From NCBI RefSeq assembly GCF_017833525.1, contig NZ_JAFICD010000007.1:1-64000 (forward strand): a stretch of DNA of 64,000 nt, read 5' to 3'. This DNA comes from Duganella sp. 1411. Lineage in GTDB: Bacteria; Pseudomonadota; Gammaproteobacteria; Burkholderiales; Burkholderiaceae_D. The position numbers were made by a program, and so were the translations under genes. The notes below the pieces were generated by a model that made no database searches, was not told where the DNA came from, and was given only the letters and a program-made list of their open reading frames with translations. Shown in pieces: positions 1-10,717 of the stretch (within the stretch, counting starts at the first letter, position 1; each line of letters begins with the position of its first letter).

Positions 1-79
1 CCCGCATCACGGTGTCGATGGAAAGGCTCCGATGTCTAGGCTCAAGTTTTCACGCAACAACCTCTTGAAACATCACAGC

Positions 80-95
80 TAATCCGCCCTACGTG
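80..95. repeat. solitary REP-like half site
   Basis: The 16 bases TAATCCGCCCTACGTG are identical to the two half sites of the inverted REP-like pair at 29570-29691. No partner arm lies next to it here, so it looks like a degenerate or single copy. It sits upstream of the DMT exporter gene. Confidence 0.6.
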
Positions 96-153
96 ATTTA
101 GATGAATACCGGCTGCAAAAGATGGCTGCTAGGCAAGTTGCTAATAAGCCAGC

Positions 154-159
154 TATACT
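154..159 (+). promoter_or_regulatory. possible -10 box (TATACT) of the DMT exporter gene
   Basis: TATACT lies only six bases before the ATG at 166, and no Shine-Dalgarno is seen. If it is used, transcription would begin at or next to the start codon, giving a leaderless mRNA. No convincing -35 lies 16-18 bases upstream, so this is tentative. Confidence 0.3.
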
Positions 160-165
160 CTTTCG

Positions 166-1086
166 ATGTCCTCTCCATTGCTCTTCGTTACCGCCTGCCT
201 GATCTGGGGCTCCACGTTCTTCGCCATCACCTTGCAACTGGGCGATGTCGCGCCGGCCGTCTCGGTGGCCTATCGCTTCGGCCTGTCCGCCGCCGTGCTG
301 TTCGCCTGGTGCGCCGCGCGCGGCGACAAACTCATGCTGCCCTGGCGCGCCCAGCGCTGGCTGATGCTGCAGGGCGCCGCCACCTTCGCCCTCAGCTATA
401 TCTGCACCTATACCTCCGAGCAATATCTGGTGTCCGGCCTGGTCGCCGTGCTGTTCGCGCTGATGGTGTTCTGGAGCCCCATCCTCAACCGCATCGCCTT
501 CGGCACGCCCGTCAGCTGGCGCACCTGGAACGCCGGCGCCGTCGCCATCGCCGGCGTGGCGCTGCTGTTCTTCCACTCGATCCAGGGCGCCTGGGGCGAG
601 ATCCTGCGCGGCGGCGAGGGCCATTTCCTGCTCGGCCTGCTATTGGCGTTGGCGGCCACCATCGCCAGCACGGTCGGCAACCTGATCGTCGTCAAGGTGC
701 GCGCCGAGTCGTCCAACGTGCTGCTGACGATGGCGTGGTCGATGATGTGGGGCAGCCTGCTGGTGGCCGCCTGGGTGCTCGCCAGCGGCCAGGCGTTCAC
801 CTTGTCGAGCGAACCGAAGTACTGGGCCGGCCTGCTGTACCTGTCGCTGTTCGGCTCGGTGATCGCGTTCGCCGCCTATTTCACCCTGATCCACCGCATC
901 GGCTCGGACAAGGCCGTCTATATCACCGTCGTCACGCCGGTGATCTCGGTGTTGTTGTCGATCCAGCTCGAACACTACAGCCCGGGGCCGCTGGAATGGG
1001 CCGGCATGGTATTGTGCTTATCGAGCGTCGCCTGGGCCCTCAAATCCGATTCCCCTGTCATAAAAGAAAGTGTAGAAGCAGCCTGA
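166..1086 (+). CDS. EamA/DMT-family inner-membrane transporter
   Basis: A 306-residue protein that is almost wholly hydrophobic, with about ten predicted membrane segments arranged as two EamA repeats (roughly residues 3-140 and 155-295). The first helix carries LIWGSTFFA, typical of this family (RhaT/YdcZ/PecM-like exporters of metabolites or amino acids). The start at 166 is chosen because helix 1 begins almost at once. The substrate cannot be told from sequence. The stop overlaps the next ATG by one base (TGATG), so the GNAT gene downstream is probably translationally coupled, and export and acetylation of a related compound is a possible link. The family is fairly certain; the function is open. 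Confidence 0.85.
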   Translation: MSSPLLFVTACLIWGSTFFAITLQLGDVAPAVSVAYRFGLSAAVLFAWCAARGDKLMLPWRAQRWLMLQGAATFALSYICTYTSEQYLVSGLVAVLFALMVFWSPILNRIAFGTPVSWRTWNAGAVAIAGVALLFFHSIQGAWGEILRGGEGHFLLGLLLALAATIASTVGNLIVVKVRAESSNVLLTMAWSMMWGSLLVAAWVLASGQAFTLSSEPKYWAGLLYLSLFGSVIAFAAYFTLIHRIGSDKAVYITVVTPVISVLLSIQLEHYSPGPLEWAGMVLCLSSVAWALKSDSPVIKESVEAA

Positions 1087-1577
1087 TGAACACCTCCGAC
1101 CTGACCATCCGCCCGGCCGAGCCGGCCGACGTCTCCGCCATTTTCGGCATGATTTTCGAGCTGGCCGTGTTCGAGAAACTGGAACACATGGTCGTGGCCA
1201 ACGAGGCCATGCTGCACGAGAGCCTGTTCGGCGACAAGCCCGGCTGCGAGGCGCTGGTCGGCGAGGCCAACGGCGAGGTCGTCACTTTCGCGCTGTTCTT
1301 CCACAATTTCTCCACCTTCCTGTGCAAGAAGGGGCTGTACCTGGAGGACTTGTACGTCAAGCAAGCCTGCCGCGGCAGGGGCTACGGCAAGCAGATGCTG
1401 GTGGCGCTGGCGCGCCTGGCGGTCGAGCGTGACTGCGGCCGCTTCGAGTGGTCGGTGCTGGACTGGAACACCAACGCCATCAAGCTCTACGAGGGCATGG
1501 GCGCGACCGTCATGCCGGAGTGGCGCATCTGCCGCGTCACCGGCGAGGCGCTGACGGAGCTGTCGGCGCAGGCGTAA
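1086..1577 (+). CDS. GNAT acetyltransferase, spermidine/thialysine acetyltransferase (SSAT)-like
   Basis: This 163-residue GNAT protein has the acetyl-CoA binding motif A as RGRGYGKQM (about residues 97-105), preceded by LYLEDLYVK, and a DWNTNAIKLYE motif B. The LYLED(L/F)(Y/F)V block, the overall length and the WRIC/WRLF end resemble eukaryotic SSAT1/SSAT2 and bacterial diamine or thialysine acetyltransferases, so the substrate may be a polyamine or a basic amino acid. It starts on the ATG that overlaps the stop of the DMT transporter, suggesting one transcript. The A-run at its stop codon belongs to a terminator that works on the other strand. Family is certain; the substrate is inference. 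Confidence 0.85.
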   Translation: MNTSDLTIRPAEPADVSAIFGMIFELAVFEKLEHMVVANEAMLHESLFGDKPGCEALVGEANGEVVTFALFFHNFSTFLCKKGLYLEDLYVKQACRGRGYGKQMLVALARLAVERDCGRFEWSVLDWNTNAIKLYEGMGATVMPEWRICRVTGEALTELSAQA

Positions 1578-1613
1578 AAAAAAATCCCACGACGCGGAAA
1601 ACCGCTCGTGGGA
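1576..1613 (-). terminator. intrinsic terminator of the leftward hut/ABC operon
   Basis: The arms TCCCACGA (1585-1592) and TCGTGGGA (1606-1613) pair, extended by GCGG/CCGC around an AAAA loop with one bulged C. An A-run at 1576-1584 becomes a T-run after the hairpin on the minus strand, so it terminates leftward transcription about 165 bases past the ABC gene. It overlaps the GNAT stop codon. Confidence 0.8.
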
Positions 1614-1777
1614 AGAACCCGGTGTCAGTGGGAGGGAGATTGAATCAACGAGTCCACTATAGCCGCGCCGCCGGCCACTTGCCTCCCACCTTACAAAACC
1701 TTACCCGTCTTCAAGTCTGCTTACATTTGCTTTACAAAAATGCGTAGCTTGATTTAGCGAAAGATTTTCCGCCGGAA

Positions 1778-3307
1778 TCAAGACCGTTGCGGCCGGGCGC
1801 GGCCCGCCAGCCGCTCCAGCAACTCGAACACGGCCTGCGTCAGCAGCGCCAGCACCGCCGCCGGGATCGCCCCGGCCAACAGCATATCGTTGTCGTTCAG
1901 CGCCAAGCCGATGGTGATGCGCTCGCCATAGCCGCCGGCGCCGATGAAGGCGGCGATGGTCGCCGTGCCCACGCTCATCACCGCCGCCGTCTTGACCCCG
2001 GCCAGGATCACCGGCAGCGCCAGCGGCAGCTCGACCAGCCACATGCGCTGCGACGGCCGCAGGCCCAGCGCCAGCGCCGCCATCCGCAGCCCGGCGGGGA
2101 CTTGTAACAAGCCGGTGCAGGTGTTGCGCACGATCGGCAGCAGCGCGTAGACCACCAGCGCCACCAGCGCCGGCACGGTGCCGATGCGCCCCAGCAAGGG
2201 GATCAGCAGCGCCAGCAAGGCCAGCGACGGCACGGTTTGCAGCACGCCCGTCAATCCCAGCACCAGTTGCCGCAGACGCGGGAACACGGCCGCCATCACG
2301 CCCAGCGGAACGCCGATCACGCATGCCATCGCCACCGCGAACAGCACCAGCGTGAGGTGCTGGCGCGTCAGCGGCCACAGATTGCGGTCGAAGATCTTGG
2401 CCAGCAGGCCGTCGCGCGCCGCCGGTTTGACGGCGGCGGCGGCCTGCCCGGTGGCGCTGGCGCCGTGCGCCGCCAGCCAGTCGCGCGCCACGTCGGCGAA
2501 GCTCTTGCCGTCGATTTCGGCGGCGGCGTTCATGGCGATCATGTCGTCGGCGCCGATGCGCCCTTCCAGCTGGCCGATCGCCTTCCACGCGGCGGGAAAG
2601 CGCCGCGCCGCGTCGCGCCGGTACAGCAGCACCGCGTCGTAGCGCGGGAAATAGGCACGGTCGTCGTCCAGCACCCGCAGGCCGTACTGCTTTATCTTGG
2701 CGTCGGTCGAATAGATGTCGATGACGTCGACCTGGCGCTGCATCAGGGCCTCGTAGGCGATGCCGTGGTCCAGTCCTTCCGGCCGCTGCCTCAAGCCGTA
2801 GCGCGCGGCCAGTCCCGGCCAGCCGTCGGCGCGGCCGATGAATTCATGCGACAGCCCGAAACGCAGCTGGTCGCGCGCGGCCAGGTCGCTCAGCTTGCGC
2901 ACGCCCTCGGCATCGCCGCGCGTCGCCAGCGCGTAGGTATTGTTAAAGCCCAGCGGCACCGCCACGCCGAGCCCCATCGGCGCCAGCTCGCGCCGTATCT
3001 GCGCCAGCGGCGTGGCCTGCGTGTGCTTGAGTATCTCGAGGTCGATGGTGCCCAGGTATTCGGGATAGACGTCGATGCGCCCCGCCTGCAGCGCCGCCAG
3101 CACGATGGCCGTGTTGCCCAGCCCTTGCATGTGGACTACCCGGGCGTGCGGCGCGGCCGTTTGCGTCAGTACTTCGCCGAGGATGTAGGATTCGGTGAAA
3201 CGCTTGGAGCCGACGTGCAGCGTGTCGTCGCTGGCCGCGCCCACCGTCGCGCTCCACAGCAGGGCCGAGAACAAGGCGACAAGGCGCGACGGATTCAAAA
3301 CAAACAT
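1778..3307 (-). CDS. fused substrate-binding protein and permease of a glycine-betaine/choline-type (OpuC/ProW) ABC importer
   Basis: The 509-residue protein starts with a signal peptide (residues 1-23, ending VGAA), followed by an OpuAC-like binding domain (about 25-285: GSKRFTESYILGE, DVYPEYLGT, FGLSHEFIGRADGW) and a ProW-type permease domain (about 300-505) with six helices and the EAA-loop region near VELPLALPVILAGVKTA. Fusion of permease and binding protein is known in the quaternary-amine uptake family. The ATG at 3307 has AGGA eight bases upstream. No ATPase gene is next to it, so it must borrow one from elsewhere. Its position as last gene of the hut operon suggests it may import histidine, urocanate or a betaine. 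The domain calls are firm; the substrate is inference. Confidence 0.88.
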   Translation of the reverse strand: MFVLNPSRLVALFSALLWSATVGAASDDTLHVGSKRFTESYILGEVLTQTAAPHARVVHMQGLGNTAIVLAALQAGRIDVYPEYLGTIDLEILKHTQATPLAQIRRELAPMGLGVAVPLGFNNTYALATRGDAEGVRKLSDLAARDQLRFGLSHEFIGRADGWPGLAARYGLRQRPEGLDHGIAYEALMQRQVDVIDIYSTDAKIKQYGLRVLDDDRAYFPRYDAVLLYRRDAARRFPAAWKAIGQLEGRIGADDMIAMNAAAEIDGKSFADVARDWLAAHGASATGQAAAAVKPAARDGLLAKIFDRNLWPLTRQHLTLVLFAVAMACVIGVPLGVMAAVFPRLRQLVLGLTGVLQTVPSLALLALLIPLLGRIGTVPALVALVVYALLPIVRNTCTGLLQVPAGLRMAALALGLRPSQRMWLVELPLALPVILAGVKTAAVMSVGTATIAAFIGAGGYGERITIGLALNDNDMLLAGAIPAAVLALLTQAVFELLERLAGRARPQRS

Positions 3308-3390
3308 GGAGTTCCTGTGGCATGAGATGACATCCGGGTAATGTAACCGAAAGCCCTCCCGCCGCAGCGGTTTTTCGTCAACCGGCCGCG

Positions 3391-4608
3391 CTAGACCGCC
3401 GGCGCGCGCAAAGTGCCCGCGTTGACCACGCCCACGCAGGGATTCATGCCGATGGCGTACGACAGGTCGGCCGGGCGGGCGATGCGCCACAGCGCGAAGT
3501 CGGCGCGCTTGCCCGCCTCCAGCGTACCGATCAGCGCCTGCCGCCGCAGCGCGCGCGCGGCGTGCGCCGTGCAGCCGGCCAGCGCCTCGAGCGGCGTCAG
3601 TCGCCACAGGGTGCAAGCCATGTTCATCGCCAGCAGCAGGGAGGTCATCGGCGAGGTGCCCGGATTGCAGTCGGTGGCCACGGCCATCGGCACGCCGGCG
3701 GCGCGCAACGCGGCCACCGGCGGCGGCGTGGTGTCGCGCAGGAAGTAATAGGCGCCCGGCAGCAGCACCGCCACCGTGCCGGCGGCGGCCATCGCGGCGA
3801 TGCCGTCGTCGGTCAGGTGTTCCAGATGGTCGGCGGACAGGCCGCCATGGCGCGCCACCAGCTGCGCGCCGCGCTGGTCGGACAACTGCTCCGCGTGCAG
3901 CTTGACCGGCAAGCCGTGCTCCCGCGCCGCCTGGAACACGCGCTCGGTCTGGTCGTGCGAAAAGCCGATCCGCTCGCAGAAGGCGTCGACGGCGTCGACC
4001 AGCCCCTCGCGCGCCAGCGGCGCGATCATCGCGCACACCTCGGCGATGTAATCGTCGGCGCGGCCGGCGAACTCCGGCGGCAAAGCGTGCGCGCCCAGGA
4101 AGGTGGTGGCGACATCGACCGGATAATCGCGGCCGAGGCGGCGCGCCACGCGCAGCATCTTGGCCTCCGATTCCAGGGTCAGGCCGTAGCCGGATTTGAT
4201 TTCGAGCGTGGTCACGCCTTCGGCCAGCAGGCTGCGCACGCGCGGCAGGCTTTGCGCCAGCAGCTCGTCCTCCGAGGCGGCGCGGGTGGCGCGCACGGTG
4301 GACATGATGCCGCCGCCGGCGCGGGAGATGTCCTCGTAGGTGGTGCCGTTGAGCCGCGCCTCGAATTCGTCGCTGCGGTTGCCGGCGTGGACGATGTGGG
4401 TGTGGCAGTCGATCAGGCCGGGCGTCAGCCAACAACCGTCGCCGTCATGCACGGCCGCCGCCCGCGCGTCGGCCGGCAGCGCCGCCGCAGGCCCCAGCCA
4501 TGCGATGCGGCCGTCCTTGACGGCGATGGCGGCATCGCGGATTTCGCCGTAGCCCCCGGCCATGGTGGCCAGGTGCACATTGGTAAACAAGACATCCCAC
4601 ACGGTCAT
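3391..4608 (-). CDS. hutI: imidazolonepropionase
   Basis: The 405-residue HutI hydrolyses 4-imidazolone-5-propionate to N-formimino-L-glutamate, the third step of histidine degradation, in the cytoplasm. The amidohydrolase fold shows the first metal-binding motif DCHTHIVHAGNR, the internal FLGAHALP and KLHAEQLS segments, and the ATDCNPGTSP motif near residue 320. The ATG at 4608 is preferred over the in-frame TTG at 4614 because AGGG lies six bases before it; that AGGG overlaps the hutD stop codon, so the two genes are coupled. The usual family length is 400-410 residues. Confidence 0.96.
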   Translation of the reverse strand: MTVWDVLFTNVHLATMAGGYGEIRDAAIAVKDGRIAWLGPAAALPADARAAAVHDGDGCWLTPGLIDCHTHIVHAGNRSDEFEARLNGTTYEDISRAGGGIMSTVRATRAASEDELLAQSLPRVRSLLAEGVTTLEIKSGYGLTLESEAKMLRVARRLGRDYPVDVATTFLGAHALPPEFAGRADDYIAEVCAMIAPLAREGLVDAVDAFCERIGFSHDQTERVFQAAREHGLPVKLHAEQLSDQRGAQLVARHGGLSADHLEHLTDDGIAAMAAAGTVAVLLPGAYYFLRDTTPPPVAALRAAGVPMAVATDCNPGTSPMTSLLLAMNMACTLWRLTPLEALAGCTAHAARALRRQALIGTLEAGKRADFALWRIARPADLSYAIGMNPCVGVVNAGTLRAPAV

Positions 4609-4616
4609 GCGCAACC

Positions 4617-5192
4617 CTAGTTATTAATGATATCGACCACGAACACGGTCGCCTGCGCCGCCTCCAGGCTCCAGGCCTGTTCGGATTCGATCACCAGCAT
4701 GTCGTAGCGCACCATGGCGATGCGTTCGCGCGCGCTGCTGACGGACAGGCTCTCGCCGTCGGCCAGGAACAGCAAGGTGGTGCTGGCGCGGCGGTTCAGC
4801 TCCAGCGTGCCGCGCACCGCGCACACTTCGAGCCGGTGGCGGCAGCGGCCGCGCCGCGTCATGACGTTGAAGTCGGTGGTGTTGGCGCCGGTGACGGTGG
4901 CGTGCACCGTGTCCTCGCCGGCGAACTCGATCAGCGGCTCGCTGGGGCTGAGCACCACGCGCTCGTCGCCGAAATCGAGCAGCACGCCGTCGCCGTCGAC
5001 CAGCGCCAGCGTGCGGTCGATGCCGGGAAAGACCGAGAAGGGGCCGTCCTGGGTGATGGTCGCCAGGCTGGCGCGCCAATCGAAATCGTCGAAACCGGCG
5101 CCGGGGGGAGAGACGGCGATTTCGGTGGTGCTGCCGCCGCCGTTTTTCCACGGGGCCGGCATCAGGCTTGCATACTGGATCAGCTGGGTCAT
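4617..5192 (-). CDS. hutD: HutD/Ves family protein
   Basis: A 191-residue cupin-like protein with the family's N-terminal signature (APWKNGGGSTTEIAVSP) and FDWRASLATI, typical of HutD. HutD is a regular partner of proteobacterial hut operons; it is thought to buffer the flux through the pathway, perhaps by binding formiminoglutamate or urocanate, but no enzymatic role is established. The start at 5192 (MTQLIQ) overlaps the 3' end of hutF by four bases. The family is firm and the role is poorly known in general. Confidence 0.9.
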   Translation of the reverse strand: MTQLIQYASLMPAPWKNGGGSTTEIAVSPPGAGFDDFDWRASLATITQDGPFSVFPGIDRTLALVDGDGVLLDFGDERVVLSPSEPLIEFAGEDTVHATVTGANTTDFNVMTRRGRCRHRLEVCAVRGTLELNRRASTTLLFLADGESLSVSSARERIAMVRYDMLVIESEQAWSLEAAQATVFVVDIINN

Positions 5193-6568
5193 CGGAACTC
5201 CCTCAGTTCGGCCATCGTCTGCTTGAAGCGCGCAGCGATCGCCTGCTGCGCCACGTGCTGCTGGTTGCGTACTACCCACTGGCCGCCGACCATGACGTCC
5301 TTGACCAGATTGTCGTTGCCGCTGAAGACGAAGCTGCCGAGCACCTCGTCCAGCGCCAAGCCGTACAGGTTCGGGTGATCGTCATCGAGCACGATCACGT
5401 CGGCGCGGCGGCCCGGCGCCAGCGCGCCCACCGGCCGTCCCGCCGCCTGCGCGCCGCCGCGCAAGGCGCCCTGCCATAAAAAGTCGCCGACCTGGCGCTC
5501 GCTGGGCGACACCGCGATATTGCGCCGCTGGTGCTGCAGGCGCTGGCCGTATTCCAGCCAGCGCAGCTCCTCCACCGGGCTTTGCGAAATATGGCTGTCG
5601 CTGCCGATGCCGAAGCGCCCGCCCGCCGCCAGGAACTGCTCCAGCGGGAACAGGCCGTCGCCCAGGTTCGCCTCGGTGGTCAGGCACAGGCCGGCCACCG
5701 CGCCGCTGCCCGCCATGCGGTCGACCTCGTCGCGCGTCAGGTGGGTGGCGTGCACCAGGCACCAGCGCTGGTCGACGTCGACATGGTCGAGCAGCCACTC
5801 GACCGGGCGGCGCCCGCTCCAGTCCAGCGACTGCCGCACCTCCTGCTGCTGCTCGGCGATGTGGATGTGCACCGGACGGTCTTGCGGCAAGGCCGCCAGC
5901 ACCGCGTTGATCTGCGCCACCGACGCCGCGCGCAGCGAATGCGGCGCCACGCCGACCTCGGTTTGCGCGTCGCGCAACGGTTCCAGCGCCTCGATCACCC
6001 GCAGCACGTCCTGGACATCGGTCTTGAAGCGCTGCTGTTCGGGTTTCAAGGCGCTTTCGCCAAAGCCGGAATAACTATACAACACCGGCAGCATCGTCAC
6101 GCCGATTCCGGTCAACCGTGCGGCCGCTATCACCCGCTCGGCCGTTTCGGCCGGGCGCGGATACATGGCGCCGTCCGGCGCCCGTTGCACATAGTGGAAT
6201 TCGCACAGCGACGTGTAGCCGTGGCGCAGACACTCGGAAAACAGCTGGGCGGCGATGGCCTCGATGTGGGCCGGCGTGATGTTGCGGGCGAAGCGGTACA
6301 TCAGGTCGCGCCAGGTCCAGAAGCTGTCCTGGGCGCCGCCGGCCACGTACTGGCCGGCCTTCTCGGTGCGCCCGCCCAGCGCCCGCTGGAAGCTGTGCGA
6401 ATGCAGGTTGATCATGCCCGGCAGCGCATATTCGACGGTCTCGGTCCCCTCGCCGGCCGCCGCGCCGGCGCGCACCGCCGTGATGGCGCCGGCCGCGTCC
6501 CATTCGATCAGCACATCGCCGCGCCATCCCTCGGGCAGCAGCGCATGGCGGGCAAATAGCGTGCTCAT
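5189..6568 (-). CDS. hutF: formimidoylglutamate deiminase
   Basis: The 459-residue HutF removes ammonia from N-formimino-L-glutamate to give N-formylglutamate, the substrate of HutG encoded just upstream. Amidohydrolase motifs are present: NLHSHSFQRAL (metal ligands H-x-H, about residue 60), HIHIAEQ, LVHATHL and GSDSHIS. Together with hutG it marks the five-step histidine pathway that keeps formate, rather than the one-step HutE route that releases formamide. The start at 6568 overlaps the hutG stop (ATGA), which indicates translational coupling. Confidence 0.96.
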   Translation of the reverse strand: MSTLFARHALLPEGWRGDVLIEWDAAGAITAVRAGAAAGEGTETVEYALPGMINLHSHSFQRALGGRTEKAGQYVAGGAQDSFWTWRDLMYRFARNITPAHIEAIAAQLFSECLRHGYTSLCEFHYVQRAPDGAMYPRPAETAERVIAAARLTGIGVTMLPVLYSYSGFGESALKPEQQRFKTDVQDVLRVIEALEPLRDAQTEVGVAPHSLRAASVAQINAVLAALPQDRPVHIHIAEQQQEVRQSLDWSGRRPVEWLLDHVDVDQRWCLVHATHLTRDEVDRMAGSGAVAGLCLTTEANLGDGLFPLEQFLAAGGRFGIGSDSHISQSPVEELRWLEYGQRLQHQRRNIAVSPSERQVGDFLWQGALRGGAQAAGRPVGALAPGRRADVIVLDDDHPNLYGLALDEVLGSFVFSGNDNLVKDVMVGGQWVVRNQQHVAQQAIAARFKQTMAELREFR

Positions 6569-7353
6569 CCGCGCACCCAGTCGGCGGCGGCGCGCGTCAT
6601 CTCGCGCAGCAGGCCCCGCACCTGGTCGGCGCGGTCCGGCCGGTAGCCGTACGGCGCCTGCTCGTCCATGTACGTCGATTGGCACATCTCCAGCTGGATC
6701 GCGTGCACGCTGGCATCCGGCTTGCCGTAGAAGCGCGTGATATGCCCGCCCTTGAAGCGGCCGTTGACGGCCACGCTGTAGCGTTCCTGCGCCAGCGCGC
6801 GCGCCACCACCGCCTCGCTTAACCCCGGCGCGCAGGAAGCGCCGTCGGCGGTGCCGAAGTTCAGGTCGGGCAGCTTGCCCTCGAAAAAGCGCGGCACGTG
6901 CGAGGCGATCGAATGCGCGTCCCACAGCACCACCGCGCCGTGCAGCGCCAGCAGCCGGTCCAGCTCCGCCCGCAGGCGCTCGTGATACGGCTTCCAGTAC
7001 AGCCGCAGACGGCGCTCGACCTCCGCCTGGTCCGGCACGCGGCCCTCCAGGTACAGCGGCTCGCGGTGAAAGGTGTCGACCGGGCACAGACCGGTCGTGT
7101 CCTGCCCCGGATACAGGTTGGTGTTCTCCGGCGGCCGGTTCAAATCGATCACGTAGCGCGACCAGCGCGCCGACAAGGTCGACGCCCCCATCTCGCCAAG
7201 GAAATCGTACAGCCGCGCCAGATGCCAGTCGGTGTCCTGCTTGTCGAAGGCGGCCGGCGTCATCGCCGCCGCGACATCGTCGGGGATATCGGTGCCCACG
7301 TGCGGCATCGACACCAGCAAGGGAATGCTGCCTGCGTTGAACTGATACTCCAT
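6565..7353 (-). CDS. hutG: N-formylglutamate deformylase
   Basis: The 262-residue enzyme hydrolyses N-formyl-L-glutamate to glutamate and formate, the last step of the five-step hut pathway. Family features include SMPHVGTDIPDD near the N-terminus, DLNRPPENTNLYPGQ and DAHSIASHVPRFFEG, the latter holding likely metal ligands. The start at 7353 (MEYQFN) is chosen because homologues begin there; an upstream in-frame start would add a non-conserved tail. It lies 11 bases after hutH and overlaps hutF by four bases. Confidence 0.96.
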   Translation of the reverse strand: MEYQFNAGSIPLLVSMPHVGTDIPDDVAAAMTPAAFDKQDTDWHLARLYDFLGEMGASTLSARWSRYVIDLNRPPENTNLYPGQDTTGLCPVDTFHREPLYLEGRVPDQAEVERRLRLYWKPYHERLRAELDRLLALHGAVVLWDAHSIASHVPRFFEGKLPDLNFGTADGASCAPGLSEAVVARALAQERYSVAVNGRFKGGHITRFYGKPDASVHAIQLEMCQSTYMDEQAPYGYRPDRADQVRGLLREMTRAAADWVRG

Positions 7354-7364
7354 GGCGCCCCCGG

Positions 7365-8912
7365 TTATGGATGCAGCGATGTGAACAGATCCTTGCACGA
7401 CGCGCTCAACTCGCCGCGCATGACCATGCCCTTGGCGGCCTCGATATCCGGCGCGAAGAAGCGGTCGGCGTCGTAGACCGGCACCTTGCCGCGCAGCTGA
7501 GCATGCACATGCTCCAGATGCGGCGAGGTGGTCAGCGGACGGTGGAAATCGATCCCCTGCGCCGCCGCCAGCAGCTCGATACCGATGATCACCGCCGTAT
7601 TTTGCGCCATGTCGTCCAGACGGCGCGCCGCGTACGTCGCCATGCTGACGTGGTCCTCCTGGTTGGCCGAGGTCGGGATGGTGTCGACGCTGCCCGGATG
7701 GGCCAGCGACTTGTTCTCCGACGCCAGCGCGGCGGCCGTCACGTGGGCGATCATGAAGCCCGAATTCAGGCCCGGCTCGCGCACCAAGAACGGCGGCAGG
7801 CCGGACAAGGTGGCGTCGATCAGCAGCGCGATGCGGCGCTCGGAAATGCTGCCGATTTCGGCGATCGCCAGCGCCAGCGTGTCGGCGGCGAAGGCCACCG
7901 GCTCGGCGTGGAAGTTACCGCCCGAGACCACCACCGACAGCTCGCCGTCCTTGAACAGCAGCGGATTGTCGGTCACGGCGTTGGCCTCGATCAGCAGGGT
8001 GCGGGCGGCGTTGCCGATGATGTCCCAGCAGGCGCCCATGACCTGCGGCTGGCAGCGCAGGCAGTACGGGTCCTGCACCCGTTCGTCGCCGACCAGGTGC
8101 GAGGCGCGGATCGCGCTGTCGCTCACCAGTTGGCGGTAGATCGACGCGGCGGCGATCTGGCCCGGCTGGCCGCGCACCTCGTGCACGCGGGCGTCGAACG
8201 GCGCATCGCTGCCCTTGGCGGCGTCCAGCGACAGCGCGCCGGAGACCATGCCCGCCTCCAGCAACCGCTCGGCCATGAACAGGCCGTGCAGCGCCAGCGC
8301 GGCCGACACCTGGGTGCCGTTGATCAGCGCCAGGCCCTCCTTGGCGGCCAGCACCACCGGCGCGATGCCGGCGGCCTTGAGCGCCTCGGCGGCCGGCGTG
8401 ATCTCGCCGTTGAAGCGCACGTCGCCCACGCCCAGCATGGCCAGGGTCATGTGCGACAAAGGCGCCAGGTCGCCCGAGGCGCCGACCGAGCCCTTGGCCG
8501 GAATGGCCGGCATGATGCCGGCGTTGTACAGCGCGATCAGGGTTTCGATGATCAGCGGGCGCACGCCGGAATAGCCGCGCGCCAGGCTGCCGATCTTCAT
8601 CAGCATGATCAGGCGGCAGACGGCGTCCGACAGCAGCTCGCCGGTGCCGACCGAATGCGACAGGATCAGGTTGCGCTGCAGCTGTTCCAGCTTGTCGTCC
8701 GGGATGCGGGTCTTGGCCAGCAGGCCGAAACCGGTGTTGATGCCATAGGCGGCGTCGCCCTTGGCGACGATGGCGCGCACGGCGGCGGCCGACGCTTCGA
8801 TCACCGGCCAGGCTTCGGCGGCCAGCGCCAGCGGGGCGGCGGCGGTCCAGACGGCGCGCAGTTCGGACAGCGTCATCGCGCCCGGTTTCAAGGTCAATGC
8901 GGTGGTGGTCAT
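7365..8912 (-). CDS. hutH: histidine ammonia-lyase
   Basis: HutH (515 residues) deaminates L-histidine to trans-urocanate, the first step of degradation. The Ala-Ser-Gly triad that cyclises into the MIO cofactor is seen at residues 145-147 (GSVGASGDLAPLSH). Further family blocks are YGINTGFG near residue 56, NAVTDNPL and the TIPTSANQEDHVSM segment. The length matches the 505-515 usual for bacterial HutH. It lies 13 bases after hutU in one operon. Confidence 0.98.
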   Translation of the reverse strand: MTTTALTLKPGAMTLSELRAVWTAAAPLALAAEAWPVIEASAAAVRAIVAKGDAAYGINTGFGLLAKTRIPDDKLEQLQRNLILSHSVGTGELLSDAVCRLIMLMKIGSLARGYSGVRPLIIETLIALYNAGIMPAIPAKGSVGASGDLAPLSHMTLAMLGVGDVRFNGEITPAAEALKAAGIAPVVLAAKEGLALINGTQVSAALALHGLFMAERLLEAGMVSGALSLDAAKGSDAPFDARVHEVRGQPGQIAAASIYRQLVSDSAIRASHLVGDERVQDPYCLRCQPQVMGACWDIIGNAARTLLIEANAVTDNPLLFKDGELSVVVSGGNFHAEPVAFAADTLALAIAEIGSISERRIALLIDATLSGLPPFLVREPGLNSGFMIAHVTAAALASENKSLAHPGSVDTIPTSANQEDHVSMATYAARRLDDMAQNTAVIIGIELLAAAQGIDFHRPLTTSPHLEHVHAQLRGKVPVYDADRFFAPDIEAAKGMVMRGELSASCKDLFTSLHP

Positions 8913-8925
8913 GTAGGTTCTCTAT

Positions 8926-10647
<1,722 letters not shown>

Positions 10648-10717
10648 GGTATCTCGCTCCTTGAATAAGTGAGACCGATGGCGCGCGAACCGTCGCGCGC
10701 CATCAGCGCATTCTCGA

